Shown here piece by piece: positions 15,184 to 22,571 of a DNA stretch of 42,293 nucleotides; position 1 is the first letter of the stretch, and every line of letters starts with the position of its first letter. The DNA is from a virus, in IMG/VR virus record IMGVR_UViG_3300042559_000070, positions 1-42,293 of that record; one strand, written 5' to 3'. The notes under the pieces are model-generated. The model saw only the letters and a program-made list of their open reading frames with translations. It was not told where the DNA came from and did not search any database. The position numbers and the translations under genes are program-made.

Positions 15184-16230
15184 ATGACAATGCCATCAAG
15201 CGGCGCTCTCAACATGGGGGGCACATCAAGCCCGGTCAGTGTTGCGCAAGAACTTGGCCTGAGCCTGACCGCAACCATCACAATGAACCAAACCAACGTC
15301 CGCACTTTGGCGGGTGTCAGCACGACCAGCGGCACCTCGTGGAGCATGAGTTCGTTGTACGGAAAATCAAACGGCTACGCCGTTGAGTATTTGGTTGTTG
15401 CTGGCGGCGGCGGTAGTGCTCGGGGAGCCTTCCAAACGGGTTCTACCTACTACACGACCGGTGGCGGCGGTGGCGGTGGGTATATTGCAACAAGTGTTTC
15501 CGTAGCCCCCGGGGGCTCTGCAATGTCCGTTACTGTCGGTGCAGGTGGCACTCCTACGAACAACGGCAATAATTCGGCCTTCTCTTCTAGCACTGCTACA
15601 GGGGGCGGGGCTGGCCTGAATACAGGAGTCGGTGCAAACGGGGGTTCCGGCGGAGGCGGAGGCGGAGGTTATAACAATTCAACTAATGTTGCAATTTCTT
15701 TGTCTGGGGGTACGGGTATTAGCGGGCAGGGGTTTGGTGGCGGAAGCGGGAATGGAGCCAAAGGCGAGCTTTCTTTTTTAGCTACCGCTGGCGGCGGGGG
15801 TGGTGGAGCGGGCGGTGCCGGTAGTAACGCATCTACTGCTGCATATTCAACATTTGTTGCCGGTAATGGCGGCAATGGCGCGACATGGCTTGATGGATCA
15901 ACTTACGCTGGCGGTGGGGGTGGTGGAGCGAACAGCGCAGGCTTCAGCACAACACTTTTAGCGTCAGGTGGTAGCGGCGGCTCCGGCGGAGGAGGTACAG
16001 GTTGCCGCATCTTCCCTTTCGCTGGAAATCCACGAACCGGAACTTCTGGAACGACTAATACCGGCGGCGGCGGGGGTGGGGGCATTAATGGTACTACTGG
16101 AAGTTCAGGTGGTTCTGGTATTGTAATTTTACGATACGCCGGAGCACAGCGCGGCACTGGTGGAACTGTAACTTCGGCGGGTGGGTACACGTACCACACA
16201 TTCACCTCATCCGGCACATACAACCCCTAG
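15184..16230 (+). CDS. Polyglycine tip-like adhesin
   Basis: A 348-residue protein. A short N-terminal part (SSGALNMGGTSSPVSVAQEL) is followed by a beta region ending EYLVVAGGGGSARG. A very Gly-rich body has runs of five to seven Gly separated by short variable loops, and the end is GIVILRYAG and YTYHTFTSSGTYNP. The Gly runs suggest packed polyglycine-II helices as in known fibre tip adhesins, where loops between Gly helices bind the receptor. AAGG lies close to the ATG, which follows the fibre stop by two bases. The gene is likely to be a host-range determinant, inferred from architecture. Confidence 0.7.
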   Translation: MTMPSSGALNMGGTSSPVSVAQELGLSLTATITMNQTNVRTLAGVSTTSGTSWSMSSLYGKSNGYAVEYLVVAGGGGSARGAFQTGSTYYTTGGGGGGGYIATSVSVAPGGSAMSVTVGAGGTPTNNGNNSAFSSSTATGGGAGLNTGVGANGGSGGGGGGGYNNSTNVAISLSGGTGISGQGFGGGSGNGAKGELSFLATAGGGGGGAGGAGSNASTAAYSTFVAGNGGNGATWLDGSTYAGGGGGGANSAGFSTTLLASGGSGGSGGGGTGCRIFPFAGNPRTGTSGTTNTGGGGGGGINGTTGSSGGSGIVILRYAGAQRGTGGTVTSAGGYTYHTFTSSGTYNP

Positions 16231-16236
16231 GACCAT

Positions 16237-16653
16237 ATGGCACATTTTGCACAAATTGACGAAAACAACGTCGTCCAGCAAGTGCTGGTCATTGACCAAG
16301 ACGAGATCAACACTTACCGCTGGGGCAACCCGGCAAGTTGGATTCAAACCAGCTACAACACACGTAACGGTGTGTATTACACGCCCGGAACAAACGATCC
16401 GGACCCGGACCAATTGAAAGCGTTTCGCAAGAACTACGCAGGCATTGGGTACACATGGGATGGCGTAGGTTTTGCCCCCCCGAAGCCGGAACAGTACCCT
16501 TCGTGGGTGCTAAATACCTTTTCCTACCAATGGGAAACGCCAGTTCCAAAGCCGGAAGATACCGATACGGTGTATTACACATGGGACGAGTCAACTGTAA
16601 ATTGGGTTGCTGTTGAGCAGCCCTCCGTCAAAATGAGAGTAGAGGTAATATGA
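16237..16653 (+). CDS. Conserved fibre-region protein
   Basis: A 138-residue protein with a recognisable pattern: FAQIDENNVVQQVLVIDQ at the start, WIQTSYNTRNGVYYTPG in the middle, RKNYAGIGYTWDGVGFAPP and a C-terminal YPSWVLNTFSYQWETPVPKP. I have seen this arrangement in structural or fibre-associated proteins of cyanophages and other aquatic phages, with no proven function. There is no signal peptide or catalytic motif. AGGA lies close to the ATG. Its stop overlaps the start of the cupin-like gene, so the pair is translationally coupled. Confidence 0.6.
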   Translation: MAHFAQIDENNVVQQVLVIDQDEINTYRWGNPASWIQTSYNTRNGVYYTPGTNDPDPDQLKAFRKNYAGIGYTWDGVGFAPPKPEQYPSWVLNTFSYQWETPVPKPEDTDTVYYTWDESTVNWVAVEQPSVKMRVEVI

Positions 16654-17006
16654 ATCACCCTTACAACAAGTTAGCCGCCGTCGGAAATGTTTATGTCCGT
16701 TTAATGGAGTTCAGAAAAGCCGGGGACGTGGAGCAGGGGCATGTGCATAACTTTGACCACAGTACTTTGCTTGCGCATGGGTCTGTCATGATTCGGGCCA
16801 AAGGCAAAGAAACGGTTTTTAAAGCTCCGATGTTGATTTGGATAAACAAAGACGTGGAGCACGAACTGACAGCACTGGAAGACAATACCATCTGCGCCTG
16901 CATTCACGCACTGCGGCACATGGACGGTGAAATTATTGATCCAGAATCAATACCGAAAGGCGCTGAAATTGATTACAAACCTGAAACCGGTATTGCTCAT
17001 TTTTAA
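16650..17006 (+). CDS. Cupin-like small protein
   Basis: A 118-residue protein that fits a single cupin barrel. The segment GHVHNFDHSTLLAHGSVMI has the HxH of cupin motif 1, and WINKDVEHELTAL gives a further His in the place of motif 2, together a possible metal site. No second domain is present, and the motif is not complete enough to name an enzyme. The start is coupled by ATGA to the preceding gene and preceded by AGAGG. Cupin-like proteins are found in the fibre region of several aquatic phages. Whether it is an enzyme, a structural part or a sugar-binding protein is unknown. Confidence 0.65.
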   Translation: MNHPYNKLAAVGNVYVRLMEFRKAGDVEQGHVHNFDHSTLLAHGSVMIRAKGKETVFKAPMLIWINKDVEHELTALEDNTICACIHALRHMDGEIIDPESIPKGAEIDYKPETGIAHF

Positions 17007-17047
17007 TCAATTGCATTTTTGCACCTATCTTATTTGAAGGAACCACC

Positions 17048-17647
17048 ATGAAACTACTTGCCATCGCCGTCTGCGCCCTGTCCCTGACCGGCTGCGCCAC
17101 CAAAGAGTACCAAGCCTATGCTGACGCCCACAAAGCGCAAGCAGCGGCCCAAACAGCACGCTACCAAGCCCTTGCTGACATCGCCCGGCAAGGTGACACC
17201 ACAGCCAAGGTCGCAGCGGTGATGTCTTTGCAAATGGGCAGCGCCCAGCAGAACACGCAGATCAACGCACCCAAGTCTTGGGCTGACTATGCCTTGCAGT
17301 GGACGGGCCTGTTGCTGCCGACTTTCGGTCAGGTGTACACCATCAACAAACAGACGACCTTGGGCATGCGCCAGTCTGACAATGCAACAGCTGTGGCTGT
17401 CAGCACCAACGCAGCTTTTGTGGGAATTGCTGGTAAGATTCAGGCACCCGCAGCCAATGTCACTACAATTGGCGGCAACGGCGTGATCGGTGCAGGTTCT
17501 TACTCGATAGGAGCAAACAGTGGGTCAAACTCTGGCAACAGTGGTCGCCTTGCTGGTGGCGGTATTACTGACAATACGGCTACTCCAACTGTGGTGACCA
17601 GCACCGATACCGTCACAACAACCACCACGCAGGCAGCAGTACCATGA
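17048..17647 (+). CDS. Phage lipoprotein
   Basis: A 199-residue protein with a lipoprotein signal: Lys2, a hydrophobic stretch, and lipobox LTGC with the modified Cys at residue 16. The mature part begins with Ala/Gln-rich helix (AYADAHKAQAAAQTARYQAL), has a hydrophobic patch near residues 80-95 and ends with a low-complexity Gly/Ser/Asn then Thr/Val tail. AAGGA precedes the ATG. It opens the lysis cassette, so an outer-membrane spanin-like role is possible. It is longer than usual for that role, and superinfection exclusion is an alternative. Its stop overlaps the next start. Confidence 0.7.
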   Translation: MKLLAIAVCALSLTGCATKEYQAYADAHKAQAAAQTARYQALADIARQGDTTAKVAAVMSLQMGSAQQNTQINAPKSWADYALQWTGLLLPTFGQVYTINKQTTLGMRQSDNATAVAVSTNAAFVGIAGKIQAPAANVTTIGGNGVIGAGSYSIGANSGSNSGNSGRLAGGGITDNTATPTVVTSTDTVTTTTTQAAVP

Positions 17648-17823
17648 CCACCATTGACAAAACAGACGCACGACTTTCGACTCACGAAGAAGTTTGCGCC
17701 ATCCGCTACGACCAGATCAATGCTCGCCTCAAACGCATCGAGGCCATAATGATGAAGACTGCGGGTGTCATGATCCTGTCAATGGCGGGCACTATATTCA
17801 GTGCCGTGTGGATACTCAAGTGA
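17644..17823 (+). CDS. Small single-span membrane protein, XhlA-like
   Basis: A 59-residue protein. The N-terminal two-thirds is charged helix (EEVCAIRYDQINARLKRIEA) and the C-terminal third is a membrane span (GVMILSMAGTIFSAVWIL) ending in Lys. This plan, coiled coil then one C-terminal span, is that of XhlA-type holin accessory proteins. The ATG overlaps the lipoprotein stop (ATGA) and the stop overlaps the next start as GTGA. It lies among other membrane genes before a holin and lysozyme, which supports a lysis role. It might instead act as an antiholin. Confidence 0.6.
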   Translation: MTTIDKTDARLSTHEEVCAIRYDQINARLKRIEAIMMKTAGVMILSMAGTIFSAVWILK

Positions 17824-17918
17824 AAGACTGGGCCGTCGCATTCATTGCAGCGGCCCTTCTTGTTGGGTTTGTTGTCTGGTCTACAAGCATAATTGTGCCG
17901 TTTGTATGGAGGCTGTAA
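17820..17918 (+). CDS. Tiny membrane protein (32 residues)
   Basis: A GTG start overlaps the preceding stop (GTGA) and begins a 32-residue product. It has a short polar N terminus (VKDW), one hydrophobic span (about residues 5-28) and a C-terminal WRL. The stop is followed directly by the next ATG. The region upstream is protein-coding in another frame, so a longer frame beginning at 17694 is unlikely. It could be a pinholin-like or antiholin-like peptide; the call depends on hydrophobicity and coupling, since no ribosome-binding site is clear. Confidence 0.45.
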   Translation: MKDWAVAFIAAALLVGFVVWSTSIIVPFVWRL

Positions 17919-18368
17919 ATGCTCGCAGAACTCGCGGCTGCGAACGCGGCCTTCGCTGTCATAAAGGGTGCGCTGGCCAACGGTAAGGACTTGTCCGACC
18001 TTGGCTCACGGGTCTTTGACTACTTCGACAACAAGGCCAAGATTCAACAGAAGGTAACGGAAAAGGGCAACCGTTCCGACATCGAAGAATTCTTTGCCCT
18101 TGAAAAGCTGAACGCTCAAGAGGTAGAGCTTCGTGAGCGCATGATTTACGCAGGCCGTCCGGGGATGTGGAATGACTGGCAGAAGTTCCAAGCTGCTGCT
18201 GCCCGCAGGCGCAGGGAAGCCAAAGAAGCAGAGATCAAAGCCATCAGGGTTCGTAAAGCCAAGATGGATCAACTCATCGAGTATTTGGTCCTTGGCGTGG
18301 CGTCAATCATCCTTGCCGGTCTGCTTATTTACGGCATCATCATTTACATGCTGTACATCAAAAAATGA
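17919..18368 (+). CDS. Conserved phage protein with C-terminal membrane span
   Basis: A 149-residue protein. Its N terminus (ELAAANAAFAVIKGALANGK) and the phrase RMIYAGRPGMWNDWQKFQA recur in phage proteins near lysis genes. A highly charged helix (AAARRRREAKEAEIKAIRV) precedes a C-terminal span (about residues 118-146). GGAGG lies ahead of the ATG, which directly follows the preceding stop. The stop overlaps the next start as ATGA. Topology suggests a cytoplasmic coiled coil anchored in the inner membrane. Function is unknown; a holin or holin-regulator role is inferred from neighbours. Confidence 0.65.
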   Translation: MLAELAAANAAFAVIKGALANGKDLSDLGSRVFDYFDNKAKIQQKVTEKGNRSDIEEFFALEKLNAQEVELRERMIYAGRPGMWNDWQKFQAAAARRRREAKEAEIKAIRVRKAKMDQLIEYLVLGVASIILAGLLIYGIIIYMLYIKK

Positions 18369-18982
18369 GCGACGAGAAGCTGAACGCCAACACAACCCTA
18401 GACAAGGTGCTCGGGTACGTGGACTCGCCGTTCAAGCTGTTCGCCATCCTCCTCATGGGCGTGGTGGCTTTCACCGGATACTTCCTGTGGCAGAACCAAG
18501 AGTTCATGAGGGACGCTTACAAAGAGTCCAAGAAGCTGCCTGAGATCAACACAGCCCGAGCAGATGATGCCAGTTCAATGCTGCTGAAAAAGACAGGAGC
18601 CACGGTGGTGGCGGTGTTCAAAGTCAACCCACTGTTCAACAGCCGGGTGCTGTACAGGGCATACACCAAAGACGGTAGGGACAAAACGATTGAAGACATC
18701 GACGTGGGCCTGTTCAGTCAAAACTCAGCAAACAACGCTGATGTGGTCAAGCTGATGACCAACGAGATTCCCTGCGGAGACTACCGCTACGCGCAGTCCG
18801 AGGTGGGCTTGTGGTATCTTGAGAAGGGTGTAGCGTACACTTGCCGAATCAGTGTTCCACCAGACTCACATCGTTTTGTTGGGCAGATCACAGTTGGTTG
18901 GGCAGCACCGCCGACAGACCTTGAGCAGACAAAATTCATGCTGGAGATTGCCAGCGCCATGTTGACCAAAAGGGGTAATTGA
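18365..18982 (+). CDS. Inner-membrane anchored protein with periplasmic domain
   Basis: A 205-residue protein with one N-terminal span (LFAILLMGVVAFTGYFLWQ, residues 25-43) followed by a soluble domain of about 160 residues that should face the periplasm. The domain contains two Cys (NEIPCGDYRY and GVAYTCRISV) that could form a disulphide. No enzyme motif is visible. It overlaps its neighbours (ATGA before, TGATG after). Its topology is that of an inner-membrane spanin, but it lacks an obvious long coiled coil, so that reading is uncertain. The upstream lipoprotein might be its outer-membrane partner. Confidence 0.6.
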   Translation: MSDEKLNANTTLDKVLGYVDSPFKLFAILLMGVVAFTGYFLWQNQEFMRDAYKESKKLPEINTARADDASSMLLKKTGATVVAVFKVNPLFNSRVLYRAYTKDGRDKTIEDIDVGLFSQNSANNADVVKLMTNEIPCGDYRYAQSEVGLWYLEKGVAYTCRISVPPDSHRFVGQITVGWAAPPTDLEQTKFMLEIASAMLTKRGN

Positions 18983-19485
18983 TGCTTTCACTCTTCTCAA
19001 CTCTTGGGGGTCTGCTGATCTCCGGCCTTCCCAAGCTGCTGGAGTTCTTCCAGAACAAGGCTGATCAGGCACATGAACTAAAGCTGGCTGCGCTGCAAAA
19101 CGAGCGTGAGCTGGCCATGGCCGCGCAGGGTTACGCTGCCCAATTGAAGATCGAAGAGGTCCGCACCGATCAGGTGGCCATGGAGACTGATGCCCGGATG
19201 ACTGAAGCAGCGCTTGAGCACGATGCCAAGGTGCTTGAGAAGGCCTCCACATGGGTTGCCAACTACGTGGGCACTGTGCGCCCTACAGTGACGTACATCT
19301 TTGTGGCCGAGCTGGTTTGCATCAACGCCTTTATGGCTTGGTACCTGTACCAGCAGCCGGGTCTGATCACCAGCATTGACGACATCATCCGCTACTCGGA
19401 CCTGATTTTCAGCGCTGATGAGATGGCCATGCTGGGCGGCATCATTGGGTTCTGGTTTGGTAGCCGCCAGTGGAGCAAGAAGTGA
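18982..19485 (+). CDS. Holin (three-span type)
   Basis: A 167-residue protein. It has a hydrophobic N terminus (residues 3-22), a long charged helix (about 25-90) and two further spans: RPTVTYIFVAELVCINAFMA (about 95-118) and MLGGIIGFWFGSRQ (about 147-162). The ending GFWFGSRQWSKK is characteristic of the three-span holin family found in phages and gene-transfer agents. It would form the membrane lesion that lets the lysozyme out. The ATG is one base into the preceding stop (TGATG), with AAGGGG upstream. Directly downstream is the lysozyme, coupled by overlap, which strengthens the call. Confidence 0.75.
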   Translation: MLSLFSTLGGLLISGLPKLLEFFQNKADQAHELKLAALQNERELAMAAQGYAAQLKIEEVRTDQVAMETDARMTEAALEHDAKVLEKASTWVANYVGTVRPTVTYIFVAELVCINAFMAWYLYQQPGLITSIDDIIRYSDLIFSADEMAMLGGIIGFWFGSRQWSKK

Positions 19486-19988
19486 AATTGAGCAGGGCAG
19501 GCGAAGACCTGATGCACCGGTTCGAGGGCAAACGCTCTCGGCCCTACCTTTGCCCAGCGCACATCTGGACGATTGGCTACGGCCACGTCCTGTACCAAGA
19601 GCAGATCAGGCTCCCCGTGATGCGTGTCGAAGGCAAGACCACGCCCATGATCCGTAAGGAAATGCCACTGAAACCGGAGGACAATCGTGTCTGGTCCAAA
19701 GAGGAAATCGACGAACTATTCCGAGTTGATGTCGGAACTTTTGAACGGGGTGTTCTTCGTCTTGTTCCCGGTGTGGTTGGGCGTCAAGGCAGCTTTGACG
19801 CTCTGGTCTCTATAAGTTTCAACTTCGGGCTGGGCAACTTGCAAAAATCAACCATCCGGATGAAGGCCAACCGGGGTGACTGGGAAGGTGCAGCCGAGGC
19901 GTTTCGAGCTTGGACCAAAGGTGGCGGCAAAGTTCTCCCCGGTCTGGTCAAACGCCGAGAAGCTGAAATCGCCCTGTTTTTGTCCTGA
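19482..19988 (+). CDS. Endolysin, GH24 lysozyme
   Basis: A 168-residue phage lysozyme that cuts the glycan strands of peptidoglycan. The catalytic triad has the spacing Glu15-x8-Cys24-x5-Thr30 (FEGKRSRPYLCPAHIWTIG), the variant with Cys in place of the Asp of T4 lysozyme. The signature GYGH follows. The start is GTG at 19482 with GGAG six bases upstream, overlapping the holin stop as GTGA; an upstream GTG at 19470 lacks such spacing. No signal peptide is present, so release needs the holin. A C-terminal PGLVKRREAEIALFL matches the family end. Length is normal. Confidence 0.92.
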   Translation: MKLSRAGEDLMHRFEGKRSRPYLCPAHIWTIGYGHVLYQEQIRLPVMRVEGKTTPMIRKEMPLKPEDNRVWSKEEIDELFRVDVGTFERGVLRLVPGVVGRQGSFDALVSISFNFGLGNLQKSTIRMKANRGDWEGAAEAFRAWTKGGGKVLPGLVKRREAEIALFLS

Positions 19989-20021
19989 CTGGGTACAATC
20001 GGGTCTAGTGAGGAAATCATC

Positions 20022-22571
20022 ATGGCCGTTATCCCGATCAAGTCTTTTGGTGGCATTTCGCCCAAGACACCGCCGCGCTATCTCCCAGATTCAGGTGCTC
20101 AGACTGCACTTAACGCTGTGGTGTTCAACGGTTCTTTGCAGCCGCTATCAAACGTAGGCTCTGCTGTTGCTACGCTGACCAAGACAGGTGTTCCTCAAAC
20201 CATCTACCGGTTCGGCCAAGACTCGGTGTCTGACTCGCAGTACTGGTTTCACTGGACCTCTGACGTTGACGTGTGCCGCAGCCAAGTTGCTGGTGATACC
20301 TCGGAGTGGACGTTCTATACGGGTGATGGCGCTCCCAAGGCCACGTACGCACAGATCGCGTTGGCGGGTTCCAACTACCCATTCACGTCTCGCCTTCTGG
20401 GCCAAGCTGCTCCTACGCAAGCACTGACAGTCAGTGCATCTACGTTCACGCCTGCGACTTCTCCAGCAGAAGTAATCTTGACGGCCACAATGATCGGGCA
20501 GCTCACAACAACCTACGGCATCCAGTTCAGCATCGTGGGCACCGCTGACGGCGACTACACGTCAGTTTCTCTTACCAGCCCTATTACTGCCAGCTCTGTT
20601 GCTTCTGCAATGAACGCCGGTACTGGTATCGCCGCTGTTGTGGAAGGCACTGGAGTCAAAGTCACGAGCGACGCGACAGGTGACAGCGCAAAGCTGTATG
20701 TGCGGTTCCGCACAGGCTCGACTGTGAACACAAGCGGTACGTTCACCTACTCCGGCCTTGATCTGCAAGGCACCGGCACAGCCAACACGTCACCTCTGCT
20801 GGTCATTGATGACTCCGAGATCGGTTCTATCGACACTGGCGACACGATCACGCTGGCGAGCAACAGTGGAACGCACGTCAACGCCGCCACTTCCGGCACA
20901 CTGACAGCATCTACGCTGGCGACATTTTTGAACTCGCGCATGACTGGGCAACTCGTTGCAACAGCGTACGGCTCCTGCGTAGTCATCACACCCGGCTCGG
21001 CGGGGTCAGGTGCAAGTGGCGTCATCACGTACGCCAGAGAAGCTGACGGCAACTCAGTGTTTACTGCCACCTCTACGGGCTCTGAATCTCCAGCGCCTGC
21101 CAAAGTCATCGTAACGCAAGCCAACGTAGACAGCGTCGAGAGCCGTTACCTGTCTGTGCTCATCAACGCTACAGAGAATTTTGTAGCGATACCGGCTACA
21201 TACACTGTTGGCAATCTGAGCGTTGTCGATGGGTACGGTGGCAGCACCACTGTGTATGGTCTTGTTGACCCCATCGCTATCGTATCCACCACGGCTACCG
21301 GCACCTCTGCGTCCATTCGCCTGCGCGGCGGGGATTACCCAACCACTGCACAGTACTCTTCGGTCAACGCTACCGGCACCACGGACGTTCCAGCTGTTCC
21401 TGAAACCCGTGTGTACACATGGACTTGGGTCAACAAAGAAGCTGGCTTCGAGTTCGAGTCTGCACCGGCTCCTGCATCAGAGTCAGTGGATGTGCGTGTG
21501 GAGCAGACAGTGGCCATCTCTGGCCGAGGCACCGTGCCTACTGGGTACTTGGCAACGCACTGGCGGTTGTACCGTGCTGTGTCTGGGGTTTACCTGTTTG
21601 TGGCCGAGTTGCCGCTTTCCCAGAACTCGTTTACCGACAACGTGAAGGCTGAGTCCCTTGGCGAAGAACTGCCTAGCCTGACTTGGCTGACGCCACCAGA
21701 CACGCTGCGCGGGCTGATCAACATGCCCAACGGCATCATGGCTGGCTTCACTGGCCGGGACATCTACTTCTGCGATCCATACCACCCACACGCATGGCCT
21801 GTTGGGTACAACCAGACTGTGGATTTTCCCGTAGTGGGTCTTGGCCGTATGGATACAACGCTCGCTGTTCTGACAACTGGCACGCCCTACTTCATCCAAG
21901 GTAGCCACCCAGACTCGATGGTGGTCGTTAAGTCCGATCTGGAGCAGTCCTGTGCGTCCAAGCGCAGCATTGTCAGCCACGGCGGCGCGGTTATCTACGC
22001 AAGTCCTGACGGCCTTGTCATGCTGAGCTCTGGCGGCTCGAAAGTGATCACGGAGCAGTTCTTCACCCGGGCTCAGTGGCAGTCGACGTTCCGACCATCT
22101 TCCATTCACGCGTACCACCACGACATGAAGTATGTGGCGTTCTACGACAACGGCACAACCACAGGCGGCTTTATCTTCGACCTGACGTCTGGCCAGTTCA
22201 TTCTGCACACGATCTACGCGACCGCAGGCTACAACGACCTGCTGGCCGATAAGCTGTACACAGCGTTCTCTGATCGCTCAGTAAAAATCTGGCTCGACGG
22301 AGCAGCCATGTCGTACACATGGAAGTCCAAGAAGTTCACCATGCCGCAAATCATGGGCTTCTCGTGTGCTCAAGTGGAAGCCGAGGCCTACCCTGTGACA
22401 GCCAAGATTTATTCGGGCGGCACGCTGGTGCATACCCAGACAGTGGCCAGCCGCACGCCGTTCCGTCTGCCAGTGGCCCCGGGCCGTGACTGGGAGTTCC
22501 AGATCGAAGGCAACACCGAAGTGTTTGCTGTGCTCGCCGCGCAGTCGATGGAGGAACTGGCCAATGGCTAA
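20022..22571 (+). CDS. Tail nozzle-like protein (tail tubular B type)
   Basis: An 849-residue protein. Its start (PIKSFGGISPKTPPRYLPD) and the following AQTALNAVVFNGSLQPL match the opening of nozzle or tail tubular B proteins of short-tailed phages. In the middle is a Ser/Thr/Gly-rich insertion (about 130-420) that looks like repeated beta domains. The C-terminal third has propeller-like motifs (RGLINMPNGIMAGFTGRDIY, GGAVIYASPDGLVML, and MKYVAFYDNGTTTGGFIFDL). GAGGAA precedes the ATG. It would form the tip of the tail through which DNA exits. Family recognition is by pattern; the central insertion is unusual for size. Confidence 0.6.
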   Translation: MAVIPIKSFGGISPKTPPRYLPDSGAQTALNAVVFNGSLQPLSNVGSAVATLTKTGVPQTIYRFGQDSVSDSQYWFHWTSDVDVCRSQVAGDTSEWTFYTGDGAPKATYAQIALAGSNYPFTSRLLGQAAPTQALTVSASTFTPATSPAEVILTATMIGQLTTTYGIQFSIVGTADGDYTSVSLTSPITASSVASAMNAGTGIAAVVEGTGVKVTSDATGDSAKLYVRFRTGSTVNTSGTFTYSGLDLQGTGTANTSPLLVIDDSEIGSIDTGDTITLASNSGTHVNAATSGTLTASTLATFLNSRMTGQLVATAYGSCVVITPGSAGSGASGVITYAREADGNSVFTATSTGSESPAPAKVIVTQANVDSVESRYLSVLINATENFVAIPATYTVGNLSVVDGYGGSTTVYGLVDPIAIVSTTATGTSASIRLRGGDYPTTAQYSSVNATGTTDVPAVPETRVYTWTWVNKEAGFEFESAPAPASESVDVRVEQTVAISGRGTVPTGYLATHWRLYRAVSGVYLFVAELPLSQNSFTDNVKAESLGEELPSLTWLTPPDTLRGLINMPNGIMAGFTGRDIYFCDPYHPHAWPVGYNQTVDFPVVGLGRMDTTLAVLTTGTPYFIQGSHPDSMVVVKSDLEQSCASKRSIVSHGGAVIYASPDGLVMLSSGGSKVITEQFFTRAQWQSTFRPSSIHAYHHDMKYVAFYDNGTTTGGFIFDLTSGQFILHTIYATAGYNDLLADKLYTAFSDRSVKIWLDGAAMSYTWKSKKFTMPQIMGFSCAQVEAEAYPVTAKIYSGGTLVHTQTVASRTPFRLPVAPGRDWEFQIEGNTEVFAVLAAQSMEELANG

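Noticed and set aside
19994-19999. TACAAT before the nozzle gene, sharing GTACAATCGG with the promoter at 3720
   Set aside because: No acceptable -35 box at 15-19 bases; kept only as a possible -10 site.
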